A stretch of DNA of 64,000 nt from Toxorhynchites rutilus septentrionalis (GCF_029784135.1 NC_073745.1:280523803-280587802); one strand, 5' to 3'. Shown: positions 20,226 through 33,535, numbered from the stretch's first letter. Notes: generated by a model not told the origin, from the letters alone. Made by a program: numbers and translations.

Positions 20226-21417
20226 ATAACCTAGAAATATTGTTTTAAATATCTCAAAAATGGCTGCTTTTAGAAGGAGATTGATGAAGAGCCCTTTTTG
20301 TCACATCATCACATCAGAATTCATAATTTGTGGCTAAAATGATTGTTAACATACAAGAATTCCGGGTTTCGAAAATTCATAAAAATTCGATGTTCCACAA
20401 AGTTCGTCAAAAATAGTTTTACAATCTAGGACTCATTTTTTTAAATTTTTTAAATGACTTCTATTTTGAAAATTATTAAATTTTCTAAATGACTTCTATT
20501 TTGAAAATTAATAAAAAGAATTTAAAAAATTCAAAAATTCATATATAAGTTTTAAAAAAAATTGAAAAAGACAATAAAATAGAAATGTTTTTTCAAATAT
20601 CTAGAGAATGGCTGGATTTAGAAGGAGATTGATAGACTTTTTATTTTAAATCACATTGTGGTTAAAATGAATTGTAAACATACAAGAATTCTAAGTTTCG
20701 AAAATTCATAAAAATTTGATGTTCCACAAAGTTTTCTACATTTTCTAAATTTCCTACATGACTTCTATTTTATATGAAAAAAATAATAAATAATGAAAAA
20801 TATGTATTTTAGATATTGCAAATTAAAGTTTTTTTTTGTAAATTAAAAAAAGAGTACAAATTATTATTCACATTGTATATTTTGTTCACATTTCAACATA
20901 AATCCTCTTTAACTCTTTCTAATTTTTCTCATTTTTTTAAATTTTTTAAATGACTTCTATTTTGAAAATTATTAAATTTTCTAAATGACTTCTATTTTGA
21001 AAATTAATAAAAAGAATTTAAAAAATTCAAAAATTCATATATAAGTTTTAAAAAAAATTGAAAAAGACAATAAAATAGAAATGTTTTTTCAAATATCTAG
21101 AGAATGGCTGGATTTAGAAGGAGATTGATAGACTTTTTATTTTAAATCACATTGTGGTTAAAATGAATTGTAAACATACAAGAATTCTAAGTTTCGAAAA
21201 TTCATAAAAATTTGATGTTCCACAAAGTTTTCTACATTTTCTAAATTTCCTACATGACTTCTATTTTATATGAAAAAAATAATAAATAATGAAAAATATG
21301 TATTTTAGATATTGCAAATTAAAGTTTTTTTTGTAAATTAAAAAAAGAGTACAAATTATTATTCACATTGTATATTTTGTTCACATTTCAACATAAATCC
21401 TCTTTAACTCTTTCTAA
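20226..21417. repeat. 496-bp near-perfect tandem duplication plus older third unit
   Basis: The block from 20432 (CTCATTTTTTTAAATTTTTT) to about 20922 repeats from 20928 to 21417. By eye the copies differ only by one T in a T-run (nine against eight). Upstream, 20226-20420 is a diverged partial copy (GGCTG-TTTAGAAGGAGATTGAT, ACATACAAGAATTC, TTCGAAAATTCATAAAAATT, GATGTTCCACAAAGTT), so the region has duplicated at least twice, once very recently. No coding content. Confidence 0.95.
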
Positions 21418-21612
21418 GACACTATTTCGATACGACTCATAGTTTTTGAGATATAAATTATCAATGATTTCTCTTACTAAAATCGATACGCTCTTTTCAA
21501 AAGTCACACTTGAGTCGGAAAATTCCCAAAATCTGTGGAAAACTCATATTTCCTCCAACCCAAACGGAATACAAACTTTTGTTCGAATCAAAAATACAAG
21601 TGAAAAAAACTA

Positions 21613-23945
21613 CTACCGTTTTGCTCAAATTCCGAACACTTAAGCTTTAATGGCCATTAAACAGTGTCCCATCACTCATAATGATACTTTTTTTTGCGAA
21701 ATTAATTTAATTTTTGGATACTATAGAGCCTGCTTTTTCACTTGCCTTCAAAAAAATTGATTTACAAATATATTTTCATGGTGAAAAACTAAAAATTACA
21801 TTTATCCCAATTGTTTCAAATTCCGAACATATTCCGAACACTTTTGTCTCAAATTCCGCACAGCAAAAATGCATTTGTTTAAGAAATTCATAACTTTTGA
21901 AATACTGGACCGATTCAGATGATCGATATATCAAATTAAAGCAAATTAGCAAAAAAAAAATGTTTTACTCGCAAAAAAAAATTTGATTTTGTTTTCGTAA
22001 TTATTGATTGAGTTCGTTTTATCAAGTTTACATGGTTTCAGGACCAAGGGCACCATATTTTTTTAATTTTTTTTCTTTAAAGCTGAGGATTTTTTACATA
22101 ATATATCTAAAAATCAGAGATGTGTTTTTTATTCGTGTTTGAGTTATTATTTTTCGAAATTAACATGATTTAGTCTTCGTTTGATATTCCTATGCGACTA
22201 GACGAGATCTATGCGGAAAGGATTACATGCAAATGCAAATTCAATATTTTTTTCAAAGAAGACTAGCTCATTGACTTCAATTTAATATGTCGATTATCCA
22301 AATCTGTTCGGTACTTCAAAAGTTCTGAATTTTTGAAAAACGTCATTTTTGGAAAAAAAAAGAGGGATAAATGATTTTCTAAGACCATCGAAAAAGAACA
22401 CACCTCTGATTTTTGGATATTTTATATAAAAAATCCTCAGCTTCCAAGAAAAAATATAAAAAAATGGTTTTCCTTGGTCCCATGACCTATAAAACTATAA
22501 AAAACAAATACGTATTATGAAATTAAAATTCATTTTTTTTGCAGGTACAAATACTACATTCTTTCAACTGTATTTAATTCATTATGTCGATCATCTGAAT
22601 CGGTCCAGTAGTTGAAAAAGTTATGATTTATTGAAAAAAGTCATTTTTGAAAAAAAAACATGAGAAAAAAAATAATTTTTGGACCACCCTAAAATGGAAA
22701 TGGTCAGCCTAACAAAAATATAAAAAATACTGGTCTAGTATTTTGCGATAAAGAACAAGACTACCACTTTTCACGGAAATCGGAGAACCACTATATCGGG
22801 TTGGCATGGAATAGCTGTATAATCGAATCAGTATGTAACCGAGTCCGACCTGTTACTTCAGGGCCCCGGTTTTGTTATTGTGGTTTTAGTTGAAAACCTG
22901 ATTAGGAAAATCTATTTTACTCGTTGGTTTGCACCTGCGGCCTGCGTTTTGCAAGGAAAGAACTTGCAAACATTTGTTAACAAATGTTTTTTTTTATATT
23001 GTTGCTCCAGAATTGAATTGTCCTTGTACCCCAATTTGTGAACTATCGCTGTATTTGCCTGAAAATAGTTGTAAATAAAACATTCTCTGTTCGGAATTTG
23101 ATTCATGTGCGAAACTTGATTTAAATTACGAACACTACTTGAACACTAATTTTAATGAAGATTTCTGCATAAAAGATTGTTTTAACAATTTATAGTGGTT
23201 CGTAACGAGATTCGTACCGAACGAACATGAAAACAGCAAACAAAATAGTTAAAACAACTACAAAAATTTAAAAATTTACGATGCTTGTTTTCTACGGAAT
23301 TTACTAATGCAAACATTTTATCACTGGTTTTGATCGTCACTTTTTTGTTAATGCTTAGTATTATAAATTATAGACAGAATCGATACCTGTAAATTATTTT
23401 GAAATGAAGCCTACAAACCAAAGAATGTAAAAACTCTCATTATTCATTTATTTTTAACATTACTGTTCAGTAAATTTACATTTAAAATGAAGTGTTCGGA
23501 ATTTGAATCATGCATAGAAACTTGATTCAAATTCCGAACACTACTTTAATACTAATTTTAATGAACATTTCTTCATAAAATATATTTTTTCCACTCTATT
23601 AATTGTAGATTCTTGCGTTTTCTAGCACTTGACATGAAAGAAAGCAAGCAAAAAAGTTGAAACAACTACAGAAACTGTAAAATTAACGATGCTTGTTTTT
23701 TACGCAATTTGCCAACGCAATCATTTTATCTTTGGGTTCGACTGTCACTTTTTTGCAAATGTTTAATATCATAAATTATAGGCTATATCAATGCATGTAA
23801 ATGATGTTAAGATGTAGCTTTCATCTCAAAGAATGTCAGGGCTTTCATCACTCAATTATTTACAACATTCAAGTGTAGTAAACTTACATTTAGAAATGAA
23901 GTGTTCGGAATTTGAGACTGTTCGGAATATGAGACAAAACGGTAC
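21613..23945. mobile_element. TIR repeat with subterminal TTCCGAAC motifs, copy 1
   Basis: The left end ACCGTTTTGCTCAAATTCCG and the right end (inverse of TACCGTTTTGTCTCATATTC, ending near 23945) bracket about 2.3 kb. A second copy with the same ends lies at 59913-61304. The centre (21890-22640) is a large imperfect inverted repeat: GACCGATTCAGATGATCGAT (21908) against its inverse at about 22585-22605, and CAGGACCAAGGGCACC...AGCTGAGGA against an inverse near 22430-22480. From about 23090 a unit of roughly 390-400 bp repeats (AAGTGTTCGGAATTTGAATC...). No transposase is visible, so this is a non-autonomous element of unknown superfamily. Confidence 0.75.
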
Positions 23946-26900
23946 CACTAAAAACGAAAACAAAATTATTTGTGAACTCCTTAAGTTTTTATAGCACAGT
24001 GCATCTTTGTTTAGGCGATCACTTATGAATACCGTGTAAGGGTTAGGCTACAACAATATTCAAATATTTCTGATAAAATTTGTAGTTAAACATAAACTGT
24101 TATGGCGAGTAGCCTTATGTATTCATACACTGTACCATTTGTGCCAGTACTCGTATTTAACATTACCGATACTGCGTACTTATGACGTTGTCAAATTATC
24201 AAGCGTTTTGCACTGCATAACAGCACTACAGATTCTGTGTACACGTCGTTTCAACTAGTGTGTGGTGTTCCGAGTATCTGAATGCCAGCGGTTTAGCACC
24301 ACGGCTGTGTTGGGGTACAAGATTGGTGCACACAAAAAAATCTATGCCCCTGAGTTGGTATAACGCGTGTGGTTTGAGCTTTGACTACGCGATCGAACCA
24401 TTGGTGGCGCGCACACGGATTGCGCGAACACATCGCGAGTGCCGTCGAGCTTTTCATTGACGTTGACCTACAACCTACATTATGCTCCGCAAGTTACCGC
24501 AAGTTCGAATTTGGACCATCCGGACCATATGATTCGCTCAAATGTCAATTAAGAATGAGCACACGGTATGATGATAGTTGACAGAAAAAAAGTTCTCCGA
24601 TGATTTTACTACGAGGCACCCTGTATCATCGTGCACGCCACTTCTCGACCTTAGCCTTAGTCTATCAGGTAGTAAAGCTAGTCGAGATACAACACGAATG
24701 TTAATGAAATCCAGCAAAAGTCAGCGGAGAACTGATAGCACACTTCGTTGTAATCATCGAATCGTGGCGCAAGCCATCCATTGAACACCCTCATCAAACA
24801 CACAAGCAAACAATCGAATGACACACCTTATCATTGTGTAAACACTGGGAAAACTGGATAGATGGGGTAATGTAAATAAATGCACCCCCTCTCTGCCAGT
24901 GGTGGTACTTTGATGCCATGTTTTGATGAGGTCGGAAAACAATCGACCATTAATCGCCCGATGCAGAATACAAATCAGAACACTCCAACAGTTTGTACTG
25001 CAGGCGGCGAAGTTTGCACCTCGCACGCCTACACCTATGCCTCCTCAACCGTCTCAGGTGTCTAACAAGAAGGCAGCGTAGCTTTTCCGGAATGGGAGGA
25101 ATGACGTAACACGATGCCGATTGCACGCAACAGCGCAGCAGCAGAAGTTTGCGCGCCCGCGATATTGAACTTGAGCGGGGATTAAGATTGCGTGACATTG
25201 GTTTGCCGTTCATGAGCTGCTACTGCTGTCGATTGAACGGTTGTTAATCTGAGGCTCAGGAGTTATGAGTATCTGTTAATCGATGGAGAGACATAATCGA
25301 CGCGACGTTGGCAGTGCTTACCGTTTGTTAACGATCGTGAATGGCAGAGTGTTATACATGGTGAAATTACCTGAAAAAAAAGAAAAGATTGTTAGAATAA
25401 TTGACTGTACGAAAGGTCATAAACAGAATTAATTGAATCAGACAAAAGTTAACATCTTCTCAAACCAGTCAAACCAGTCGGAAGACTTCAAGCGGCTCAA
25501 ATACCCTATTGGGAATAGTTTTAAATATTTTTTTCTCTCAGAGAAGCAGTTTTATTTTGTACTACTTACATTTTCAGAACTTTGAACCGTCGAGAAAAAT
25601 TTCCGACCATGTTTGTTGTCCAAATTTGTGTCATCGACTTAATTTTCTAGTATAAACAATGTATTCAATATTTTCCAAACTTCCAAAATATGTACAACAC
25701 CCAATTCCAGCTCAATCACTGATGATGCATTTGTCATCAATAAAATCCATCGATTGCACAGCTCAGTGGTAATTACTCGGTTGTTTTGAAACATCCCGAA
25801 AGAGGCCACCGATCGAATGTGTCAACGACGCCTTCGTTTGTTTTCGCTTCGATCGGCAAATAGTTTGGAAAACGTGTGGCCCTTTTTTCTGCAGAACCAA
25901 AGCCAATGGCAATGCTCAGCAGAAATCAACCATCGGGCCGCGGATTGTTTTCACATGGTCGATTTGTGCTAACCACAGCGCCATTATGGCACAGAGAGCT
26001 TAGTTGACAGAACCCGAATGTAGACCAGTGGGGTGATCTAGATTGAACACCATCGAATAGCACATTTCATCAGCATTTCAAACCGCTCCACCCGGGAGTG
26101 GATCCAATGTAATGTCCGCGTGGACTCATCAGCAGTTTCGCTTTTTTTTTTATTCCGAATCAAGATTACATCATTTTGTGTGCGTGACAACATCGAATCT
26201 CTCTCCGGGTTATAAATTTATGGTTTGAAGAAAACAAAAATAAAAAGCCCGGCTGATTCGTGTGGTGATTTTATGTTGTATTGTTTGATTTGCGCCAAAG
26301 GTCTGTCCGTGAGACAGAGAGATATATAAACTTGACCTGAAAATTAATTCACTGAGAGCAGTTTTTTTTTTTGAGGTTTTTGGAGCAGCAAATGGGTTTT
26401 GGTTTTGGCGTGCTGTTTCAAGTTTAAACCCGAAGGGCACAGAAAAAAAACCCCGAAGATCTAATTTTCACAAGATCGGATGTTAAGATTATGCAACCGG
26501 GTGGGTTATCTGTGCTAACTTTTCAGTGGGAAAACTTTCATTTTGTACGAATGCGAATTTGGGTCCGTACAGCAGATTATATCTGAATTATGGTACTGAT
26601 TGGTTAATCGAATCTCCGTTGAAAAACCGAACCCAAATTCCACGCGTTATGTAGTTAATGCATCTCAGATTACTGCATTCAAATGCAGATGGGGACGGAA
26701 TTTTGAATACCCGATTTGTGTTTTCTCCACCGATTCTGCTACAGTCTGCAGGCAGCGTTCCGCGCTTATCTGCTGAGTAGTAAATTGATCACCTTATAAA
26801 CTAAGGGATTACCATCTCATTGAATCGAGTTCCACAAAATGGGCCAAAAAGGGCCTTACGCTTTGGTTTGTGATATGAAAATGCGAAGATAACAGTTTGA

Positions 26901-27535
26901 AAATGTCATACCGGGGTACACATTTTTTCGTATGGATAGTTGTGTTTCTATTTTTGAACATATTATATTGTGTTATGAAAAAAGGGATTCACTCAACAAA
27001 TAACATTAAAACGATGTGTTAAATTAGTTTAGACTAGCTTGTTATGAGTGTTCGAAGGGGTTTATATGCGCCATATATATGTCAGTAAAAATGTGGGAAA
27101 CTCTAAAAGTGCGAACGTTGGCGAAAAGTTGATAAAATCGGACACTAATTTTCATATTTGTGTTTTCATGTAATGTATATTACTTCAAATGTATTGGAAT
27201 TTCTGAAATTCAACATGGTATATTAATTTCTTGCTAATCCTCATTAAATTTAAATAATCAAAATGCTAGTTTTCAGAATGATTACTAGATCATCTTTACT
27301 AGAAAGGAGTTGCCTGCTTTAGCTAAAAGGTTTGGGGAAAAAATTACTTCCATCGATTGAAAATATACACATATACACATAAAATTACAGATTCTAATTA
27401 TCAATGATTGAAATTAATTGTCACGCTGTGATCCTCAACCTTAGTTTCGTCGGATGTTGATGAAATAACTACTGATTGGAACAACTGAACAAATATATCC
27501 ATTCAAGTATAACTGTTTTTATATTTATACATAAC
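23946..27535. other. Largely unique sequence without recognised genes
   Basis: 24.2-26.2 kb is less AT-rich than its surroundings and lacks obvious repeats. Short frames occur on both strands, but none shows a known domain or a codon pattern I trust. It may be conserved non-coding or intronic DNA. Confidence 0.4.
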
Positions 27536-27824
27536 TAGCTAACCCGGTGAACTTTGTTTCGTCCACAATTGGTTTTCTGACACAAATAATTTTTAACATA
27601 TACGTTTCCTATCGTATTTTTGTTCCTGAACCTTCATTTGCGATCAATGATACATGATACAATGATATAATGATACACTCTAATTTCAATCTATGATTGG
27701 ATGAAACTCGAATTCGAATTCGTTCAAATACAATACTTTTCGTTTACTTTCTAAGTAAACAAGTTGTGGAAAAATTCAATACTTTGTGGTAGGTTACGTT
27801 CCATATCGCAAGTAAATATAAGGA
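27536..27824. repeat. Fragment of a widespread 'ACTAGCTAACCCGG' repeat
   Basis: ACTAGCTAACCCGGTGAACTTTGT near 27533 resembles the 'actagctgacccggcaaac' start of a repeat common in arthropod genomes (my recollection, unverified). The 3' portion of such repeats ('GATCGGTTCAATAGTTTCCGAG' and the GACAGACAGA tail) is seen separately at 32410-32465. Confidence 0.4.
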
Positions 27825-27981
27825 ATAAGACACAATTGAATCTCAAGAAAACAGTTTTTTCATTAATGTATGAATGTCAAACATTAATAGAAAAATTGTT
27901 TTTTTGTGATTCGATTATGTAATAGACTCGAAATTTTACGTTGAATGTGAAATTGCGATTATATATAATCGAGTCCGACCT
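27825..27981 (+). mobile_element. 5'-truncated copy of the MITE split at 8.9 kb
   Basis: The body matches 8960-9092 (CACAATTGAATCTCAAGAAA, TTTTTTCATTAATGTAT, AATGTCAAACATTAATA, TGAAATTGCGA). It ends in TATATAATCGAGTCCGACCT before a T-rich flank. The left terminal repeat is missing. It serves as an uninterrupted reference for the nested insertion at 9095-10987. Confidence 0.88.
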
Positions 27982-28147
27982 GTATTTGATGAAAATGTGT
28001 TTGACTATACGTCGCGATACATCATGTAGAACGGGTCTTGAATATTTAAATATTTCTTTTTATTATGCCAATTTATATGCCAAGAAAGTATTGAAAATTC
28101 GTAAGAAAAACCGAATCGTCATTTTTTCAATAATTTTTGCTCACGTT

Positions 28148-29657
28148 GCACAATGGTCCAGGAGGTGCATTCATATGAAAATTAGCATCAAGAGCTCGAC
28201 AGTTATTCTCTAGACAGAAACTATCTTCAATAAAGTTGTTACATATGATAGAGCGCTCAATTTTGTCAAAAATTGGGTAACCAAAATTATCGATGAAATA
28301 AAAAAACTAACTTTCTAACATTTCAACTCTACTCAAAGTTATTGATATTTTTTCCCCACAAACACGCTCTCTTCATTTGTTTGTCGTTCTTTTTGGGCAA
28401 ACTTAAAAAATGTTTTTAGTGGCATTTGAAAGAGCATATTTTACTCTACACTATGTGATATTTTGAAAATTATGTTATTTTTAGTATTTGAGTAAATTAA
28501 ATTTGAAATCGTGAGTTTTTAGGTGAAAACATTAATAACTTTGAGTAGGATTAAGATATTGACGTTATGCATCGCTAAATGTTTGTCTTGATAAGCGCTA
28601 AACGTAGTCCCAAGACAATTTCGATGTAGAGCTTGAAATATAAAAGTTGAAGCAGAAAAAAAAAACGATTTCTGTAACTTAGATAGAAAGCATTAAAAAC
28701 AACTTTATGGAAGATCTTTATTCACCAGACAAAAACTGTTTTGGACAAAGTTATTATACATGACGGAGTGCTCATTTCAATGTTGTCAAAAATCTAACTT
28801 GATTATCTCTATAGATAGAGATGAACATAGTTGAATAATGTTGTAGGTCCAGTTATTTTAATCAACTTTGTAAAACAATATTTTTTTTTCTAACTTTTCA
28901 TCGATTTTGCGCTTTTTATTGTAAGTTGCATTAGGGTGACCATGAAAAAACAGTTCTTTTTGCTTTAACTTTTATATTTAAAATCCTACATCAAAACTGT
29001 CTTTGCACGACGTTTAGAGCTTTTCATAATAAATATTTTGTGATGCAGAACTTATCAATATCTTCATCCTACTCAAAGTTAATAATGAGTTTTCACCCAA
29101 AAACTCATGATTTCAATTTTAGTTTACTCAAACACAAAAATAACATATATTTGAAAATGTCACATTATGTAGAGTCAAATATGCGTTGCCACCAAAAACA
29201 TTTTATATGTTTGTCCCAAAAAAAGTTGAGACATTGACAAGTTCTGCATCGGAAAATGTTTGTCTTAGTAAGCTCTAAAAGTCTTCTGAAGACAGTTTGC
29301 ATGTAAAATTTGAAATATAAAAGTTAGAACGAAAAAAAAACGCTTTTTTCATGGTGACCCTAATGCAACTTAGAAAAAAGCGCTATATCAGTTATATCAT
29401 TAGATAGAATAAAACTGTGTTTTATAAAGTTGCCTAAAATAACTGGGACTGCAACATTGTCGTACCATATATGCCTCTATCTATAAAGATAAGAAGGTTA
29501 GTTTTTTTACATCATCGATTACTTTGGTTACCCTATTTTTGATAACATGAAAATGAGCTCATATATAAAAACTTTGTCGAAGACAGTTTTTGTCTAGAGA
29601 ATAGCTCTTGAGCTGATGCTAATTTCCTCTTAAATGCACTCCTTGGACCATTGTGCA
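28148..29657. repeat. Large nested palindromic (fold-back) repeat
   Basis: Outer arms: GCACAATGGTCCA (28148) through CTCTAGACA-AAACT (about 28225) and GGTAACCAAA-T-ATCGATGA are mirrored in inverse from about 29500 to 29657. An inner palindrome has ends AAGTTGCATTAGGGTGACCA (28923) and its near-inverse finishing at 29372, with GGGTGACCATG flanked by TA at both sides (28934-29360). A third partial arm lies at 28530-28665 (TAACTTTGAGTAGGAT, AAATGTTTGTCTTGATAAGC). This is a compound fold-back element; no protein is encoded. Confidence 0.85.
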
Positions 29658-31839
29658 TTGGTATTTCTTCCCAATTTATGTCTCAAAACCTGTGATAATG
29701 GCGTGAAAACAAAGAAAAAGTACGTTTATCACAATAATGGTTCATGTTTCTGTAGGATATTTCAATATAGAGATATTTTAATTTGAATGAAAAGTTTCCC
29801 CTTCGTGTTTGATGATGAAGAATTTAATGAACAAAGATCGCACCGTAAAATGAATGGCAGTTTTTAAAAACTCCAATAATTGATATTTTATTTCTTCCTG
29901 ATATTTCTGTCCAATACATCTACACATACCATGACAGCAATATGTTCGTAAAATATTCCAAAAGCTGAAGGCTTAAGCATCAACATGATGTACTTTCCAT
30001 TATCTGAATAGAAAACAAAAAAACACAAGCTTTCGAATGTTTTCGACTTTTAACAGTAGTGAAAAGAGATCCTCATGGTGGTGTACGTATTTGAGTTTGA
30101 GTCACTGTATGTCTTCTGAAGACCACAAAAGAATTACGAAGGCGAATAAACACAACTGACTGGAACCCATGAACGGCAATTCGATTGGTAGAGTCTATAA
30201 ACTTCAAGCTTCAAAACAATATGTAATTTGCATCAGTAGACTTAGTGAACCAGTATGTCGAATAATCCAATGTAAACAAAAATTATTGAATTGATAACGT
30301 TTAAATTTTTCGTAATTCCCCAATTTCACAATGGTTTTCCATTACATGTTTGGCATTTGGCTCAAACACCACTTAAACACATCAAACGAAAAAGAATCTA
30401 TGAAAATTTGTTGATTTGTTCTCGAATTAAATTGTGACATACGGACACCAACTGATTTTCAGATATGTAGAAGAAACAAAACTCGCTAAGTAATTAACTT
30501 TTTAATTTTTAATTATTCTTAAATTTTCTAAGTACTAATAAGATTGAAAACGAAAATAAGAACTGAAAACATTAGTGCCATCCGAGAAGCCTCAAAAATC
30601 AGAAAACAAAATTCTAAAATTTTAGTGATAAATTATACATTTGTGACGCAGTTTTCCATTTTTTCTAACAAGTACATTCAAATAACTTTTATTTGATGAA
30701 AAAAGATCGAAAATCGGTTCGGCGGCTGGAGGGTTACAATTTTTTATAAAAAAGAATGTTTTTGGAAATCAGCATAAACATAGAGAGAAATTTTATATCT
30801 CAAAAGTGAAAGGATAAGTGTTACTGAGATTTTGATATTTCATGTGAAAAGGTTTCAGTTTTCTAAGAATGATACATAATTGAGGTCTCTTAAGTGACGT
30901 CTTATATACAAAAGAAAATTCAATATTTTGTAACCTCTCGCCAACTATTAGGCATTTGAGTAGTTATATTTTATTGAAAAGTTTTTTTCTATTAAATACC
31001 CATGATAACAAAAATGAGCGTTTTGGCAAAACAACTGACTTTTCAGACAACCCTAATTCTGATTTTTTACCATGAGTGCGAAGTAAAATAAAAACGCGTT
31101 TATTTTTTTCAGAAAGAAATATACGAGGTTTGAGCAGAATCAAATCTAATCCTATCTGATTTTTATTCGGTAAATATTTTTTCGTGGAATTGCTGTATAG
31201 ATATATTAAATGTATAGTATTTAAAACTGGAATAATTTAACTTCGAAAGATCAACTAATATGATAAATGAATTTGAATACGTTCTCAATAAAACCCTTTC
31301 AATGTGCAGTCTTCTTCCGAAGTGGACTAGTGTCAATGTTTAAAATTTACATTCAAATTCTGAAAGGGACGAAATCGTGAAGCATTCTGAAACGAAACTA
31401 CAATACTATTTATGTAACAATTGTTATCTTATTATTCATAACGTAATTTAGTTTGATTTTGTTGTATTTGTGTTTATTTTTATGTTTATGTTTTTTATGT
31501 TTTTGATCAATCATGGAATATCAGTTTGCACCTTTCATTTGGTTGTGTGTTTTTATAAGGACAAATGTGTTTGTTTGTGATCATTGCACGGGCACGCATA
31601 ATGCTTTGAATTCCAGTACAAATTGCAAAGAAGTGTTCTCCTAACTTACTCAACTCTATGAACAATCGAAGAAAAACGAATGTATCTCAACAATTTGAAA
31701 AATTCCACACATCTTGTCATTGTATTATCTATGTATAAATTATCATGAATAAGTAAAAGCACATTTTTCAAAAGCTTTAAAATGTTTGTATGTGTGGGAG
31801 CAAACGTTTCTTTCTCTCAGACTGAACGTCAGTTTGGAA
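29658..31839. other. Unassigned AT-rich sequence
   Basis: I see no gene, no long frame and no clear repeat across this stretch. Confidence 0.4.
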
Positions 31840-32010
31840 TTGTACCCAAAAAAAATTCAATAGGATGTCAACGGGGATCGAACCAAGGTGCCGGTTGGAA
31901 TGCAAGGCTGTTTTACACGAACACGCTATCCACATAGCCATAGGTGGATAGGTGCTGTTGCATAAATGCGAAATAATGTTACACCTCACTATAAAATTAA
32001 GTTGGAAGGT
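31840..32010 (-). mobile_element. tRNA-headed dispersed repeat, minus strand
   Basis: On the minus strand GGCTATGTGGATAGCG resembles an A-box region and TGGTTCGATCCCC (31872-31884) is a good B-box. The same unit lies at 52801-52960 in the same orientation (GGGGATCGA-CCAAGG, ACAAGGCTGTTTAACACGA, ACGCTATCCACATAGC, GGTGCTGTTGCATAAATGCG). The conserved block extends about 60 bp beyond the tRNA-like part on its 5' side, so it is not simply a tRNA gene. Confidence 0.8.
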
Positions 32011-32033
32011 CATTTTGGTCTTATATTGTTATA

Positions 32034-32134
<101 letters not shown>

Positions 32135-32144
32135 ATATATTAAA

Positions 32145-32469
32145 AATTTTTGTTTCATTTGTATGGCAGACCCCCCCCCCCTTCCCCGAGAGGGGAGTGG
32201 AGTGTCTGACTATTATAGGAACATTTATTGCACCCAACAACGTCTACATGCCAAATTTCGTTTAATTTGCTTGATTAGTTCTCGAGTAATGCAGAAATTT
32301 TTGTTTCATTTGTATGGCAGCCCCCCCTTAAAGAGGGGGAAGGTGTCTCAAACTATCATGAAAACCTTCCCCGGCCACAAAAAACCCCCACACAGCAATT
32401 TTCATGTCGATCGGTTCAATAGTTTCCGAGTCTATAAGAATCAGACAGACCACAGACAGACAGAAATCC

Positions 32470-32472
<3 letters not shown>
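32145..32472. repeat. Two direct subunits of a dispersed repeat tail
   Basis: AATTTTTGTTTCATTTGTAT followed by GGCAG and a C-run occurs at 32145 and again at about 32296, about 150 bp apart. The second unit ends in 'GATCGGTTCAATAGTTTCCG' and CAGACAGACAGAAATCCATT before the second TA tract. This looks like the 3' part of the arthropod repeat whose start resembles 27533. The frame across it is not a gene. Confidence 0.65.

Positions 32473-32512
<40 letters not shown>
32473..32512. repeat. (TA)n tract, 20 copies
   Basis: Forty bases of TA repeats at the 3' end of the dispersed repeat tail. Confidence 0.95.
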
Positions 32513-32516
<4 letters not shown>

Positions 32517-33090
32517 CAAACGCTATGTCAGTATGGGAGAGTAACACATTTTCTCTTATTTATAAGCTCATTTAATGTAATAAATCGAGATGCCAAAACT
32601 TGTGCTAAAAATAATTTTGGGTGTAGAAGGTTTGAGAAAAATTAGGTCATTTTTTAGGTCAAGATCCTAATTTTCATAGAATGGATGTATATTGTTGATA
32701 CATTATAGAACGAAGGCCATTTTGTATGTTTTTGAATTGATCTGACAAAACAACATTATTGTTCCAGAGTCGGAAAGTGCAAGAAGTGAGGAGCTATTAC
32801 GTCACAAATGTATTCGACTGTCAAACAAAAATAAATTCATTGTATTAAAAAATATGATCCAACTGAAGAAAATTTTCCCAATTTTAAAATGATGTGTTTT
32901 TTTGGAAACCATGTCATCTTCCCTTCAACAAAATTTGCAAAAAAAAAACGCGCTTGTAGTGAGTTAAAACGTTGTCGTTTCACACTGGAATTTGCTATAT
33001 ATTGTACTATTTGACAGAAAATGTTCTTTGTTCTATTTTTTCATTTGTTGGAAAACCACATATACTTAGATAGAATGTTAATCACTTGAA
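32513..33090. repeat. AT-rich segment with a dispersed block
   Basis: 32515-32630 shares a block with 15955-16050. The rest is unassigned. Confidence 0.4.
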
Positions 33091-33535
33091 GGGGGTATTC
33101 TAGTGTAAAAGCACAAATTTCGGACGTTTTTTGAACTACGAAAAAATAAAACAAGGAATATTTGTACTATCTAATTGTACGGTAGCCCTTCTGGTTACCT
33201 GGAACAAAAAATCGAACAGATTTTGAATCAGTAACGATGCCACTATCGCATGGACCTCGGACAAGTCATAACATGTTTTTTTGCCAAAACGTATTTTTAC
33301 GTTTTCCGTTATGGTACGGTTAAAATTGAAATAAATATGCCAAAAACTTGGTAATGGTTTATATTTTATTGTCTGAAAGTTTGAAAAGAATAGGTGAACT
33401 AGGTAATTTTCTACAGCGTTTTTTCCTGATGACTGATCGTGGGCAAAGCATCCACTGTGTTCACCTGTGACTTTTTCTCTCCAAATAAAAAAATAACTTT
33501 TTGTAGACATAAAGGGCTATTCGAACGACTTCAAC
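33091..33535 (-). repeat. Dispersed repeat, inverted relative to 53250-53775
   Basis: On the minus strand the core reads CTTGTCCGAGGTCCATGCGA, then GTGGCATC, ATTCAAAATCTGTTCGATTT and GTAACCAGAAGGGCT. The plus strand at 53670-53765 is nearly the same (CGTCCGAGGTTCATGCGATA, GCGGCATC, GATTCAGAATCTGTTCGATT, ATAACCAGAAGGGCT). The GGGTATTCTAGTG string at 33095 has a counterpart at 53255. The 124-residue minus-strand frame here is probably a by-product of the repeat. Confidence 0.75.

Noticed and set aside
33136..33510. 124-residue minus-strand frame as a gene
   Set aside because: It overlaps a dispersed repeat whose partner at 53 kb does not preserve the frame over its length.
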